Shown: in pieces, positions 47,318 to 57,744 of the stretch
How positions within the stretch are numbered: position 1 is the first letter of the stretch
Layout: each line of letters starts with the position of its first letter
Program-made: the position numbers and the translations under genes
Source: Epiperipatus broadwayi
Lineage: Eukaryota; Onychophora; Udeonychophora; Euonychophora; Peripatidae
Length of the DNA: 64,000 nt
Assembly (NCBI GenBank): GCA_028023455.1
Contig: JAQFVV010012419.1
Span: 930,001-994,000 of the forward strand
Direction: 5' to 3'
The notes under the pieces: model-generated
Database searches by the model: none
Told to the model about the DNA's origin: nothing
What the model saw: the letters and a program-made list of their open reading frames with translations, nothing else

Positions 47318-48530
47318 CTAAACAAAACAATTTAACGCATTGATATTTATTTTATCTTAATTAATGAAGATTATAACATAATGAACTGTTCTTTTCCAGG
47401 TTATAATGAATGCAATTTAAATAATAATTTTATTTTGATCATAATTATGTTTTTTTTAAAAAAAATATTTTATTTACACTTAAAAACAAAAATCAAACTA
47501 TATAATGCAATTACATATAACTGGTAACAAATAATTCTATAGAGAGTATTTAAACAAAATAAACAAACAATTACAACACAGACATAAAGATACAATTTTG
47601 TAAAATCCAAAATTCACTCATTGTTTTCAAATTATCAAAATCCTATGAATTTCATCTAAAGCGTAAGTATCTCTATATCATTGATAAAAAAATTTTTTGC
47701 CCTTCTTATTGTTTATAAAATGCTCAAAAACATTAATTTTCAAATTCTATTTGTTTAAACTAACAATTTGCAAATGCTTTTTGTTATTCTATTTAAATTA
47801 TATAAATGTATAATATGAAAAGTCTTGCAGTATTAACATCTGACTACTAAGCTAACAAAAATAAGTTAATTTCTGTAAGCACCCATGATCTGTATAGGAA
47901 GTCAATCAAGATATGAGAACTCTCCAATACCTATATACTCAGGATCTGAACACCTAATTCTATGTTTATATCTGCAACATGCATATATAGACATAGAACA
48001 TATATCTGAGAATAAAGACTTAACACAACAAAATTGAAATTGATAATAATAATGTTTAATTTTAAAAAAATAAAGTAAGATTTATCTTCAGTCTGATTTT
48101 CAATCAAAAATAAAATCTAACAATATATATATACTGTGCCTATAGTAGGCAGCAATTTAAAGGTTATATAATAAGATTTAAAAAAGATGTGTGCATTTGT
48201 ACACACATATATATGAAACACATTATTAAAATGCATACTAAATAAATAAAAATATTTGGAAATTGTTATTTAGACTTGTTATCAAATTGTTTGAAAAAAA
48301 AAAAAAATTAATAAATCTGATGAACAAAATAAAGGTAATTTGCATAATGTTAAGCATCACGCATAATTAAGCACAGTTAACTGCAGTCCAAGGGGCATGA
48401 ACTGTTTTCTATCCTGAAGAATATAGGATAAAGAAACAAGTATGCAGTCTAAAGAATTTGTCTTCTCGCCAATTATAATTACACATAAAATAAGTTATAC
48501 ATATGTCTTATTACATTGAGAAACCTTTTA
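47318..48530. other. intronic AT-rich DNA, nothing recognised
   Basis: Poly(A) and poly(T) tracts and TA microsatellites only. No exon-like segment was seen on either strand. Confidence 0.45.
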
Positions 48531-48809
48531 TCATGCAAGGTTAAATAAAAAACAAATATCATGACAATTGAAATCCCAAGCACACTGTCCGGTCTCGTAA
48601 GGAGTTATAATTCCAACTGTTAGAAGACTGAACAATGCTGTAGAATTGTCAGAACTATATTTATTGGAAGCATAATATACAAATAATATATTTGGGTAAT
48701 ATTCGTTTGCAATTTGTAAAATTCTGCTGAGAGGTAAGATGTTAGAAGAAGAATCTATTTCTTGATAGAAAACGAAAAAGACTTTAAATTCATAAGAACA
48801 TACACACAA
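48531..48809 (-). other. 92-codon open frame of unknown status
   Basis: After a pyrimidine-rich 'tttttcgttttctatcaag' the frame reads IDSSSNILPLSRILQIANEY and on to YASNKYSSDNSTALFSLL, ending in TGA at 48531. The composition is more protein-like than other chance frames. However, the flanking exons (49698-49746 and 47183-47317) join in phase without it, and entering it from the first of these gives an immediate stop. It may be an alternative terminal exon, a piece of another gene, or chance. Confidence 0.3.
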
Positions 48810-49697
48810 AAAAATAATTATAATTAAATATTTTACAAGAGTTTATTTTATTTTTGCTTATAATTGAACTTATAAACTTGAATAAACATAGTTCTAAAGA
48901 ATTTATTATGTTTCATTTTACATTTGTCGATATGTGTGAAGTTAATAAGAAGGAAATTCAGAAAAGGTTGAACTGTTTAGGAAGAGAAAAAATATATAAT
49001 TGATTTTTTTATATATACATGTGAGATAAAGAAATGGAGAGAAGATGAAATATATATGAACTTTTTACTATCATTCATTACTTTAATAATTTTATGCAAG
49101 GTGTAAATTTGTATTGAAATTTACATAGAATAACTTTAATCAACTTTTTTATACTTGGTTGAATTACTAATTATATATGTGACAAAATAATAACTTCACA
49201 TATACATGTGCTAGTTAAGAAAAAATATCCACAGTTCTGAGAATATGCAAACCACTGAATGGTAATAAAATACTTGAGGATGAAGGTGCTAATAGAAACC
49301 ATCATTATCGTCATTCCTGTGGTAGAACAAATTACTGTTAGTCAAATGGCATTTATAAGCCTATTTATTCTTTATCAAATATTTACTCTTACGCTAGGCT
49401 ATGTTTACTGATATACTAATAAAGATATTACAAGAATTATATGAAAGTATATAAAAGGAGCTCTTTATTACAAAATTCATTTAATTAATATCAGTCAAAT
49501 ATACATTATATGTATAAAATCTTTCCAAAATATGAGATAAATGACTTCATTTTACTGTTACATAAAACAATAGGCTATGATACACTTTAACATACAAAAA
49601 GGTTGTAGGCCTTACTTATATTTAAAGGTCCACCTAATTTATAATCAACAATGAAACTAAATAATAGTTACAGAAATGGCTGACAAAAACATTTTAC
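48810..49697. other. intronic AT-rich DNA
   Basis: A minus-strand segment at about 49250-49310 has an acceptor-like 'ctaccacag' but no matching donor in an open frame, so it was not called. Nothing else is seen. Confidence 0.4.
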
Positions 49698-49746
49698 CGA
49701 AACATAATTAGCACTACCATCGTGTTGATGGCTGAACATCCCCTTT
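49698..49746 (-). CDS. exon of an unassigned spliced gene (first exon recognised)
   Basis: A 49-nt exon, 'ttttttatcag|A' to 'GTTTCG|gtaaaa'. With two bases supplied by the previous exon it reads xKGMFSHQHDGSANYVS and leaves in phase 0, fitting the exon at 47183-47317. One other frame hits TAG, the third is open but exits in the wrong phase. The segment is polar and lacks a known motif. The upstream exon, ending in phase 2, was not identified with confidence. Confidence 0.65.
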
Positions 49747-49859
49747 CTGATAAAAAAGACTAGCTAGGAATATATATATAAAATAAAAATAAAAAAATTG
49801 TTTTATTTAATTTGAAACAATACGGCAAAAACAAAGTAGAATAAAGGCAGAGATGGACA

Positions 49860-50890
49860 ACAATGTGATGGATGGGAGTGTGTGCTGGGGTTGAGACAGA
49901 TATGCTATTAATTCATGATACCATAGACAAAAAGAGAGAAATGTGTAAATCTAAGGTTTAAATAAAGGATAGTGAATCAAGACTTTTAAATACTCATGCT
50001 AAATCGTTTAAAGAAGAATAGTGAGCACAAATAAATATAAATTCATTAAAATTAGAAGTGCAACAAATTGAGGCCGAGCCAGAAAAGTAAGAAAAAAAAT
50101 TGACAATACAAACAATGGAAGAAGATAAATCAGTCACAGTCACAAATAGAAATGATCTGGATCAGATGAAGAAGTTTGAACAAAAAAATAGATGAAAAAA
50201 ACAAGCAGTTTGAAAAAAAGAATAAATGAAAGTAATAAGAAATTTGAAGAATAGTATGAAGAAAGTGTTGAAAATACACATAAAGAAATTACAGATGATA
50301 TCAATCCTCCTGAAATTATGCAAAAAATGCAAATCTGAAACATAAACCTGGAGAAGTCATCATCAATGTAATAGATGTTGAAAATGTAAAAGAAGAAAAA
50401 ACATTTATAACAGAAATCTTATATGTAGAACCAAGAGTGCTAAAGGAAGATACTACTGAAGTATTGGGTTTGAATTTAGATGACTTTTATAAAAATTCTA
50501 AAAAGTGCCAGAGCTCATTATTTGAAAAACATTTTGAGATTTTTATCTAAAAACAAGAAAATGAAATCACTTTCCTGAACATTGATAAAAAAGAACATTT
50601 GAAAAAAGTTAAAAATAAAACTGTTTGACATTACAAAGTCTACAAAAGATAAAGGATAAACAATAAAAGGTAATCAAAACGAGTATAATGTGCTAAAACA
50701 GTTGCAACCAATGGATTGGTACAGTCAGATTGATAAATTCTGCAGCTGGTGAACCAAAGCAAACTAAAACTCAAAAGAAGAGCAAGATGAATCTATGTTG
50801 AAAAAAATAGTGTATGGATTAAGTCATCAAAGATATCTCCATGCGTAAACAAATATTTGGAAAGAGATAAAACTTAAGTTTACAAGACTA
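49860..50890 (+). pseudogene. decayed retroelement-like coding remnant
   Basis: The plus strand has a chain of short frames rich in Lys/Glu/Asn: 'MEEDKSVTVTNRNDLDQMKK', 'INESNKKFEE', 'ESVENTHKEITDDINPPEI', then 'KPGEVIINVIDVENVKEEKT' and 'VLKEDTTEVLGLNLDDFY'. They are separated by stops and frameshifts. This resembles the charged helical ORF at 60505 in style, and a Gag-like 'PMDWYSQIDKF' reading follows near 50710. It is probably an old relative of that element; no enzyme domain is readable. Confidence 0.4.
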
Positions 50891-51718
50891 AAGGATGGCT
50901 CATTCCCTATCAACCATGGATCTGTTTGAAAGTAATAATGATCATAATAAAAAAAACAATACAATGATTAGATAAAAATAAATAAAAATAAATATGTCAA
51001 ATCCAAACAATGACTTTAAATCCAAAAATGACATTAAGCCAGAAAGTGACACTTGGATATTATATAATTAATATAGTATTAGAAATTACCAGCTTGTGAA
51101 AAATTAAAAAAAAAAACATTTGAAAAAATACATTAGTATATAAATAATATATTTTAATCAGATCCTATTGATTCTATATATTGTTTGACATAAATATTAA
51201 ATAAACGATTTTATAATAAATTATATATTAAAAGCAATTTAATCTGGCATATTTAGTCATCAATACAATTTGAGATAATTTTAAAATACAAATGCATGTT
51301 TGCTGACAGAAAATTTCATCAATTTAAAGTAATCAATAAATAATAATAATAAAAATTAAAAATAAGATTAAATATTTAAGAGAAAAAAAAAATTAAAATT
51401 AATTATTCTAGCCTTATATTAAATATATATCTAAATTACCCCAAATTCGCCACTAAACCAGACTAACCAAAGAAAATAAACTCTAAAACACAACCAATGG
51501 TTTCACTGCTACAAGAAGACTCCTCAAGTGTAAAGAACTGAAAGAAAGCAACAAATTTATACTAAATATTACTCACAATTCTATTTATATCCCACACAAC
51601 ACTAATACTAAAAGAACTTTTAAACAAGTTAATTGCTTCAGAATGGTAAATATTAAATATATTACAAGAATTCTTTTCATCTCAATTTTAAATATCTGTA
51701 TATCTACTAAATGTATAT
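50891..51718. other. AT-rich DNA, nothing recognised
   Basis: Low-complexity A/T sequence. A short segment at 51420-51640 is somewhat more complex, but no domain or splice pair was recognised. Confidence 0.4.
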
Positions 51719-51964
51719 TATCATCATCGTCAACTACTATCAATCAACTGCAGGATGAAGATCCCTCCAAGTTCAATCCATCTTCTCCAATCTCTAGCCT
51801 CTCTTCTCCACATCACACCTGCACACTTTCTTATTTCATCCATCCATTTCACATGTGGTCCCTTTCTGAATCTTTTACAATCTCTTAGAATCCAGTTTAA
51901 GATTTCAATTGTTCATCTATTATCATCTCTTCTAGCAACTTTTAATGATGTCAGTAACACCTGT

Positions 51965-52228
51965 TCATTCTCTTAAACATATATTGTGTTTTCGATCTCT
52001 TCTTGTTACTCCTAACATGCATCTCTCCATACTTCTTTGAGTGGTCTGAAGTGTCTGTATTGCTCTTCTATTAAGTGTCCCAGTCTCAGATCCATAAGTA
52101 AGAACTGGTAAAACACATTTATTAAACATCTTCCTTTTCAAATACATAGGCATATTTCTTTTTAGTATTAAATTATTTCTAACAAAAGCACTCCAAACAA
52201 GTTTAATTCTATGATTATTTTCATCCAC
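51965..52228 (-). pseudogene. RTE LINE C-terminal domain
   Basis: The frame carries MDENNHRIKLVWSAFVRNNL, then LPVLTYGSETGTLNRRAIQT and a C-terminal MLGVTRRDRKHNICLRE. These are the usual RTE landmarks after the RT thumb ('WsaFgr', 'vlPVLTYGsEtW', 'MlgvtrrDr'). The Trp normally after SET is replaced by Gly. Confidence 0.8.
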
Positions 52229-52288
52229 TATGTTCTCATCTGTAGTAATAATCTGACCAGTTAACTTCTAACTCATCATAATTAAACT

Positions 52289-52651
52289 TTAACTTTCATC
52301 TTTTGAGAAAACATTAGTCTTTTTAGCATTTACCTTTAGTCCTACTTTCTTACTTTCATCCGATAACTCTTGCAACATTTCCCGAAGCTCTAAAGCATTA
52401 TTTGCAAAAACCATTACATTATTTGCAAAATCTAAATGACTTAAATAACATCCATTTATTTTTACTCCTTCTTGCAGCACTGCTGTAAAAAGTTTTGGAG
52501 ATACAAAGTCACCCTGTCTTACACTCTTCTCAATGTTAACCTCCTTAGTATCATTATGAAACCTAATTGTTGCTGTTGCATTTTTATAAATATTCTTCAC
52601 AATATGACAATATCCTGGGTCTATACCTTGATGATCTAATGCTTTAATCAC
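52289..52651 (-). pseudogene. RTE LINE reverse transcriptase segment
   Basis: The frame reads KALDHQGIDPGYCHIVKNIY, then motif B SVRQGDFVSPKLFTAVLQE and HLDFANNVMVFANNALEL. The catalytic motif C is FANN instead of FADD, with both Asp codons changed to Asn, so this copy is dead even apart from its frameshifts. It then continues into the VGLKVNAKKTNVF motif D region. Confidence 0.85.
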
Positions 52652-53082
52652 TGAAGAAATGCTTATAGAATCAAATATAATCTACAAAACCAAAGCATAA
52701 TAGTAACTCATATTCCTTAGTCTTTTCTATAACTTCTTACTTGGATATGATCTACTGCACTAAAACCACTTTTAAATCCAGCTTTTTTCTTTTGGTTGTT
52801 TTGAAATCCAATGTTCTCTGTAGACAAATTGTAATTATCTTGGTAAAAATTTTGTATAAAACTGATAAAAAGACTGATAGGTCTGTAATTTCTAATATCT
52901 TCTTTATGATCTTTTTTAAATATTAATATTAATACTGCATTCTTCCAATCATCTGATACATCTTTATCATTTAGACATTTGATATATAACTTGCCAAGAA
53001 ATTTTCTATTTCTTCACCTGGAGTTTTCCCCTTCTTCATAAATTTAATTGCAGGTCTCGCTTCATTTAAAATCTATATAATT

Positions 53083-53847
53083 TAAAATGTATATACTAAA
53101 TGTATAGACATGTATTTTTATATTTATATTTTGCTACTTTTTAGTTTTGAAAGATTCAGGTCATTTGTAGATATATCTTAAAACTTATGACTCGAAATCT
53201 ACTGGTCTTAGTATCTTTTGGATAACTCATGTAAAATGTACTTCCTTTCAACATGCAGATTAGTTGTTAAAAGAACAGAGTATTAAACAGGTACTTATAG
53301 AAAGTTTTTACCATTCACTTAGCCAAGACCATATGATCGGGAGAAATATCTTTACAATCTTAAAAAAATACACTCAGAAAGCACAAGAGATTCATATTTC
53401 CTTTCAACATTAAGAAAAATATATAATTTTACTTGTCCTTTCCTATTATTAATTTTAGCTATTATTCACTAATCCCTATTAATTGATCTTGAGTTTTTCT
53501 GCTGCTAATAGCTTTTAATATAATCACAGCACTTTTCTTTCTTTTATTATAATGTTTGAAATAATATTAAGTCATACAACTCTACAATTGCAAACTGCAA
53601 AAGTTAGAAACTGAAAAACTCATAAACTGAATTAATTACTGAAAACTTTCTCTTTTATAGCTCTGTTACTTTAATTATCATTGTCTGTCTTAAAAAATAA
53701 TTTAATACTGCGTTTATAATAATATGTTAGTTCATCTCTTACAAGGATTATTTTTCTTTTTTAATCAGTAGAAATTAACTATATTAAGATGTTGATTTTA
53801 TCCTAATTATTTTATATATAATTTATTTATAGTCATTATAACTCAAG
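53083..53847. other. AT-rich DNA before the gypsy element
   Basis: A minus-strand segment at about 53315-53361 has acceptor- and donor-like borders, but joining it to the next exon makes a stop codon, so it was not called. Nothing else is seen. Confidence 0.4.
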
Positions 53848-54272
53848 TGATTTTCTATTAATGGATTACCCAGATTCCATAATCTTTTGATTGGATTGAG
53901 CATTTAACACTATAGACCAATGGTATATGAATAGATGTTTTAGCCAATAGCTGATGATGCTCAGTAAATCCGATTTGCTTTCATTATGGAAAGGGAACTG
54001 GTTAAAAATAGTTAGGCCAGAGAGAAGTAGTCAGACAATAACAATTAATTGTCAGAGCTGAACACATTGTCTATTATATTGCTATGTCAGGTAAATCTAG
54101 AAAGGACCTGAAATATCTTTCCTCAACAGTTGCATGCAACCAAGTGCTACACTGAGCCAACATATTAGGTGAATGGTATAGCAAACACTACTGTAAATAT
54201 ATCTAAATATGTTATATATACATACATGAATAAATATTTAATCGTATTTATATGAGTTTGTATTTATTACAT
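53848..54272 (+). repeat. 5' LTR of the gypsy-type element
   Basis: Shares with 55958-56517 in order: 'ggattgagcattta', 'agtaaatccgatttgctttcattatg', 'aaaagggaactgg', 'tagtcag', 'aacacattgtctattatat', 'gtaaatctagaaaggacctgaa', 'gagccaacatattag' and 'atatttaatcgtatttatatgagtttgt'. A promoter-like 'ttaaaaatag' follows the 'attatggaaagggaactgg' block. The boundary was set by where similarity begins and ends. Confidence 0.75.
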
Positions 54273-54549
54273 TCGTATATAAAAACAACAGATTTGATGC
54301 AATTAGACAGCTTGGTTCTCATGAGGTCAACAGATTCACAAAACTTTTTTTTTTCCTGGCTGGAAAAGGTTTAAAACAACAAAGACTAACTCCCGTGGGC
54401 TGTTTAGATCTTTGTTATTAATTACAAAAAATTAACAGGTAACATTATTAGCACTTCAATAAAAATTAAAGAATTAAATGTAAGTGGTTACTCATTTACT
54501 GCAAAGAAAATTTGAAGATAATTTTTTTTTCAGTGAAAAAAAAAAAATC
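54273..54549 (+). other. 5' untranslated leader of the gypsy-type element
   Basis: Non-coding DNA between the 5' LTR and the gag remnant. I could not identify a convincing tRNA-complementary primer-binding site at the LTR border, although 'gatttgatgcaattag' lies near the expected place. Confidence 0.35.
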
Positions 54550-54997
54550 AAAAGGATTAAAATTGGTTCATTAGAAGAGTTTGATCTGTCCTATCCTGAA
54601 AATTGGCCAACCTACATGAATCGAGTGCTTTTCTAAATGCAAGCTAACCAAATTAAAAAGCCTGACTTAAAATTAGCCACATTTGTAACTCTGCGAATCT
54701 CAAATGTAGGACAGCTTATGAGCACAAGCAGTTCCCATGATTCCAATTGAGCTAGAATTTGATAAAGCATTATCTCTATTGCCAAACCTTTTCTGTCCAA
54801 AACCTTTAATGATTATGCAGAGATATCATTTCAATCTCTGTACACAAGGAGAGAAGAAAGTGAGAGATTTTGCCACTAAGCTCAGGAATCTTGCATTTAA
54901 TTATGATTTTAAGTACTTCTTAAATGAAGCTGTGAAAGATCTTTTCATTTATGGAATGAAAATCGACAACCTTAGGATCAAGCTGTTTAGTGGACTC
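54550..54997 (+). pseudogene. Ty3/gypsy Gag remnant
   Basis: An opening frame reads IGSLEEFDLSYPENWPTYMN-RVLF before a stop. A second frame (from 54737) reads FDKALSLLPNLFCPKP, then MIMQRYHFNLCTQGEKKVRD and FATKLRNLAFNYDF. The 'QRYHFN ... V-x-F-a-x-x-L-r-x-L' pattern is the classic capsid region of gypsy Gag proteins. It continues to DLFIYGMKIDNLRIKLFSGL. At least two frame breaks are present. The CCHC zinc knuckle expected next is not readable. Confidence 0.78.
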
Positions 54998-55243
54998 TGA
55001 TATTACATCAAAAAAATGGGTCCAGGGTCAAAATACCCAGTTGGCAAAAAAAACTGCTAAATCAAAATATGTACAACCGAAAGTCACATAGAAGCTACTT
55101 GTTGTAAAAAGGAAAAAGCAGAGTCTATTCCAAAAAGCTGGAAGGGCAACTTAAAATTAAATAAAATCAAAGTTCCTATAAATAATTTGAGAGTATTCTG
55201 CCTTCAATTATTATTAATAATGTAAGTATATACTGAGTCTGCA

Positions 55244-55534
55244 ATGTCCGTTATATCAAAAAACACAGTTATCATTAATAAAAATAAAAAAATTCACTAC
55301 TTGCTGCATCCTAGCAGTAGAGAGATTATTGACTATCAAGACAATCAAATATCATTCTTGGGTCAAACAATAGTTAAAGTTACTATGTCTAGTAAAACAA
55401 TTTATTTGCTTCTTGATGTTAAGCATAGCAATTTATTACATCATGATTGGTTCAATCACTTGGGCTTTACAATGATTAGAATAAACCAGCTCATAAAAAT
55501 AAAATCTAATAGTCTACCCAGAGGTGATAGATAA
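55244..55534 (+). pseudogene. retropepsin-like protease remnant of the gypsy element
   Basis: The frame reads IIDYQDNQISFLGQTIVKVT, then YLLLDVKHSNLLHHDWFNHLGF. This matches the second half of a gypsy protease: the flap-to-C-terminal strand and the '(l)LGRDWl' end, here LLHHDWF. The active-site DTG/DSG is not present in the frame. Coding decays after 55534; 55540-55950 gives only scraps. Confidence 0.7.
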
Positions 55535-55957
55535 TAAATTGGATCTGAAATCTAGGATAAACCTGTCAGTCCTTAAGCTTCGTCATCAGAGTCATGAAAA
55601 TAAAAATACTAAAGTACATAAAGGCTCCCAAGTTTTTGTCACATATATAGTGGAACTACCAAATGGATTCCAGCAGTTGTGATCAAATTAAAAGATTTCA
55701 AATAGTAGTGGTTCAAACAGCAGATTGACAGCAATACAAAAGTACAGAACCGAGGTAAGATTAAGCCATGGGTCACCAGCCAACAAATAAAGAATCTACA
55801 AAATTCAAATCAATAGATCTACAAATGAAGACATCACACTTGCTGACGAAGGCACTGAACCTGATGAAGCAAGGAAGTGACAAAGACAATTACCAAAGCA
55901 TCTCAGTAACTACATTCCCCAGGGTTAATTTTAACCTGAGAAGAAAATGTTATCTCA

Positions 55958-56517
55958 GTCTAATTTTCAACTAATAAAATAATCCAGACTTCACCTTATC
56001 TTCATTGGATTGAGCATTCATTAATACAGACCAATGGAAATTTGAATAGATAAGATATATTCAATAGTAGTAACAAACTGGTAGGTGATGATCAGTAAAT
56101 CCAATTGCTTTCATTATGAAAAGGGATCTGGCTATAAATAGTCAGTCCAGTTGAATATATTAGAGCTAAACTGCAGTATGTACACTGTCCACTATATGGC
56201 TAAAGCAGTTGAGGCAAGTTCACGCTAGAACTGGAAGCTACTAGATAATAAAGGCAAGCTGGTCACAGAACTGCTAGAAATGGTATCATACGTACATGAG
56301 GTAAGCTATCAAAGTATAGCTGGAAGTATTAGGTAAACCCAGAAGAGCACCTGAAGTTCCTTCAATAGTTCCACATCAACAAAACACTATACAAAGCCAA
56401 CGTATCAAGCATACGGTTTAACAAACATTAACATATATACTTGGTAAATATGTTATAATAAAATATTTAATCGTAATAAAATATTTAACCATATTTATAT
56501 GAGTCTGTGTTTGTTAC
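55958..56517 (+). repeat. 3' LTR of the gypsy-type element
   Basis: Matches the 5' LTR at both ends, but carries about 110-130 bp more in the middle (about 56218-56335, with repeated 'gctagaa' and 'agctggaagtattag' words), so it has an insertion or the 5' copy a deletion. The end at about 56517 is placed by the 'gagtctgtgtttgttac' match. Confidence 0.7.
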
Positions 56518-56689
56518 TTTGGTTGTTTTCTCATCCCTGGTGTTCGCCATGAGATGGTGTTGATGCTAATCAAAAACATATACATATAACGATTCCGGGG
56601 CCGGACCTAAATGATCGATTTAATCTAAAAAAATCTGATTTCTTAGATTTGTAATAAAATATTCTACTAATACTATTATATGATGTTAG

Positions 56690-57180
56690 TTTTTTCATTT
56701 TTGTAAATGTTTATTAATCTTATCTTGTTTTTGAGTTTGTGTGTCTTTAAAGTTACGGTGTTTTTCTAACTTTTTTTTTTGGACGATCTTTTTTTTTTGC
56801 AAGAGTAAATCAATACTTTTATTCAAAAGCAAGACGTAATAAGTAAATGTTTATTAATCTTATCTTGTTTTTGAGTTTGTGTGTGTGTCTTTAAAGTTAC
56901 GGGGTTTTTTCTAATTTTTTTTTGGGACTTTATGTGTGTCTTTTTAAAGTTACGGTACTTTTTTTTTGCAAGAGTAAATCAATCATTTGATTCAAAAGCA
57001 AGACGTAATAAGTCAATGTTTATTAATCTTAGATTGTTTTTGAGTTTGTGTGTGTGTCTTTAAAGTTACGGGGCTTTTTCTCTTTTTTTTTGGGACTTTA
57101 TGTGTGTCTTTTTTTAAAGTTACGGTATTTTTGGTCAAGAGTAAATCAATCATTTTATTAAAAAAGCAACACGTAATTCT
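56690..57180. repeat. minisatellite A, period about 150-170 bp
   Basis: 'aatgtttattaatcttatcttgtttttgagtttgtgtgt' occurs at about 56705, 56846 and 57017. Each is followed by 'ctttaaagttacgg', T-rich DNA, 'gcaagagtaaatcaat' and 'caaaagcaagacgtaata'. The two 60-64 codon frames in this stretch are products of the repeat, not genes. Confidence 0.85.
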
Positions 57181-57279
57181 AAATCTATCAAAAGTAACGT
57201 CATTTATATACTACAATTTAGAATTGATACCCGACTACTATTAGTAAGGACCATCATTGAAAGACTCAATTGAAAAATG

Positions 57280-57735
57280 ATACACGACTAACTTCCGTTT
57301 TCTTTTTTTTGGGGGACAGTAATGAATCAGAAAGTGGGTTGTTTTTGTTAACTATGTCTATATAAAAAGGGTACCGTTATTGAAATACTAAATTTAAAAA
57401 TGATAGCTGACTAATTTGTGTTTCTTTTGATAGTAATTAATCAGAAAGTGGGGTTCTTTTTTTTTTTGGTAAATCTTGTGTGTATATATATAAAAAAAAA
57501 AACCGTAATTCAAATACTCCATTGAAACCCATTGAATTTGCTTTCTTTTTTTTTTAAGACAGTAATTACTCAGGAACTGGGTTGTTTTTGTTAGTGTGTA
57601 GATATAAAAACTAATCTTATTTTGAAATAATAAATGTAATAAAAAAAAAATACCCGACTAATTTTATTTTTTGGACAAGTAATTCCTAATAATTAGACAC
57701 TGGATTGTTTTTGTTTGTGCGTATATATATATAGC
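57280..57735. repeat. minisatellite B, period about 115-130 bp
   Basis: 'gacagtaatgaatcagaaagtgggttgtttttgtt' occurs at about 57315 and, with drift, near 57433, 57560 and 57675. Each is followed by a 'gt.tatatataaaaa' stretch, 'accgtaattgaaatac' and 'acccgactaatttt'. It directly abuts the CpG-richer promoter-like DNA at 57745. Confidence 0.8.
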
Positions 57736-57744
57736 AAAAGTAAC

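Larger units (their letters stand above)
51719..53082 (-). mobile_element. RTE-clade LINE copy, truncated, minus strand
   Basis: The same family as 22690-25165, read right to left. It keeps the RT from the 'KRKTPG' region (about 53030) through motif B and the FADD-equivalent to the C-terminal tail, and the tail ends at a gat-rich 3' terminus (51719). Frames are broken by several indels. The conserved tail (MLGVTRRDRKHNI at about 52020) matches the head-to-head fragment at 22346-22690. Confidence 0.82.
53848..56517 (+). mobile_element. degenerate Ty3/gypsy-type LTR retrotransposon
   Basis: Two long terminal repeats in direct orientation flank decayed gag and protease coding DNA on the plus strand. 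The internal region (54273-55957) is only 1.7 kb, so RT, RNase H and integrase have been lost. The LTR sequences differ at many sites plus a 110-130 bp indel, so the insertion is old. A Gag and a protease remnant are described separately. Confidence 0.75.

Noticed and set aside
51643-51976. Plus-strand open frames of 81 and 73 codons
   Set aside because: Antisense shadows of the RTE LINE 3' end on the minus strand.
53315-53361. 47-nt minus-strand exon candidate with acceptor and donor-like borders
   Set aside because: Joining it to 49698-49746 makes TGA at the junction; its best-looking peptide frame stops before the donor.
56881-57244. 60- and 64-codon plus-strand frames beginning MCVFKVTG
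   Set aside because: Both are translations of minisatellite A units.
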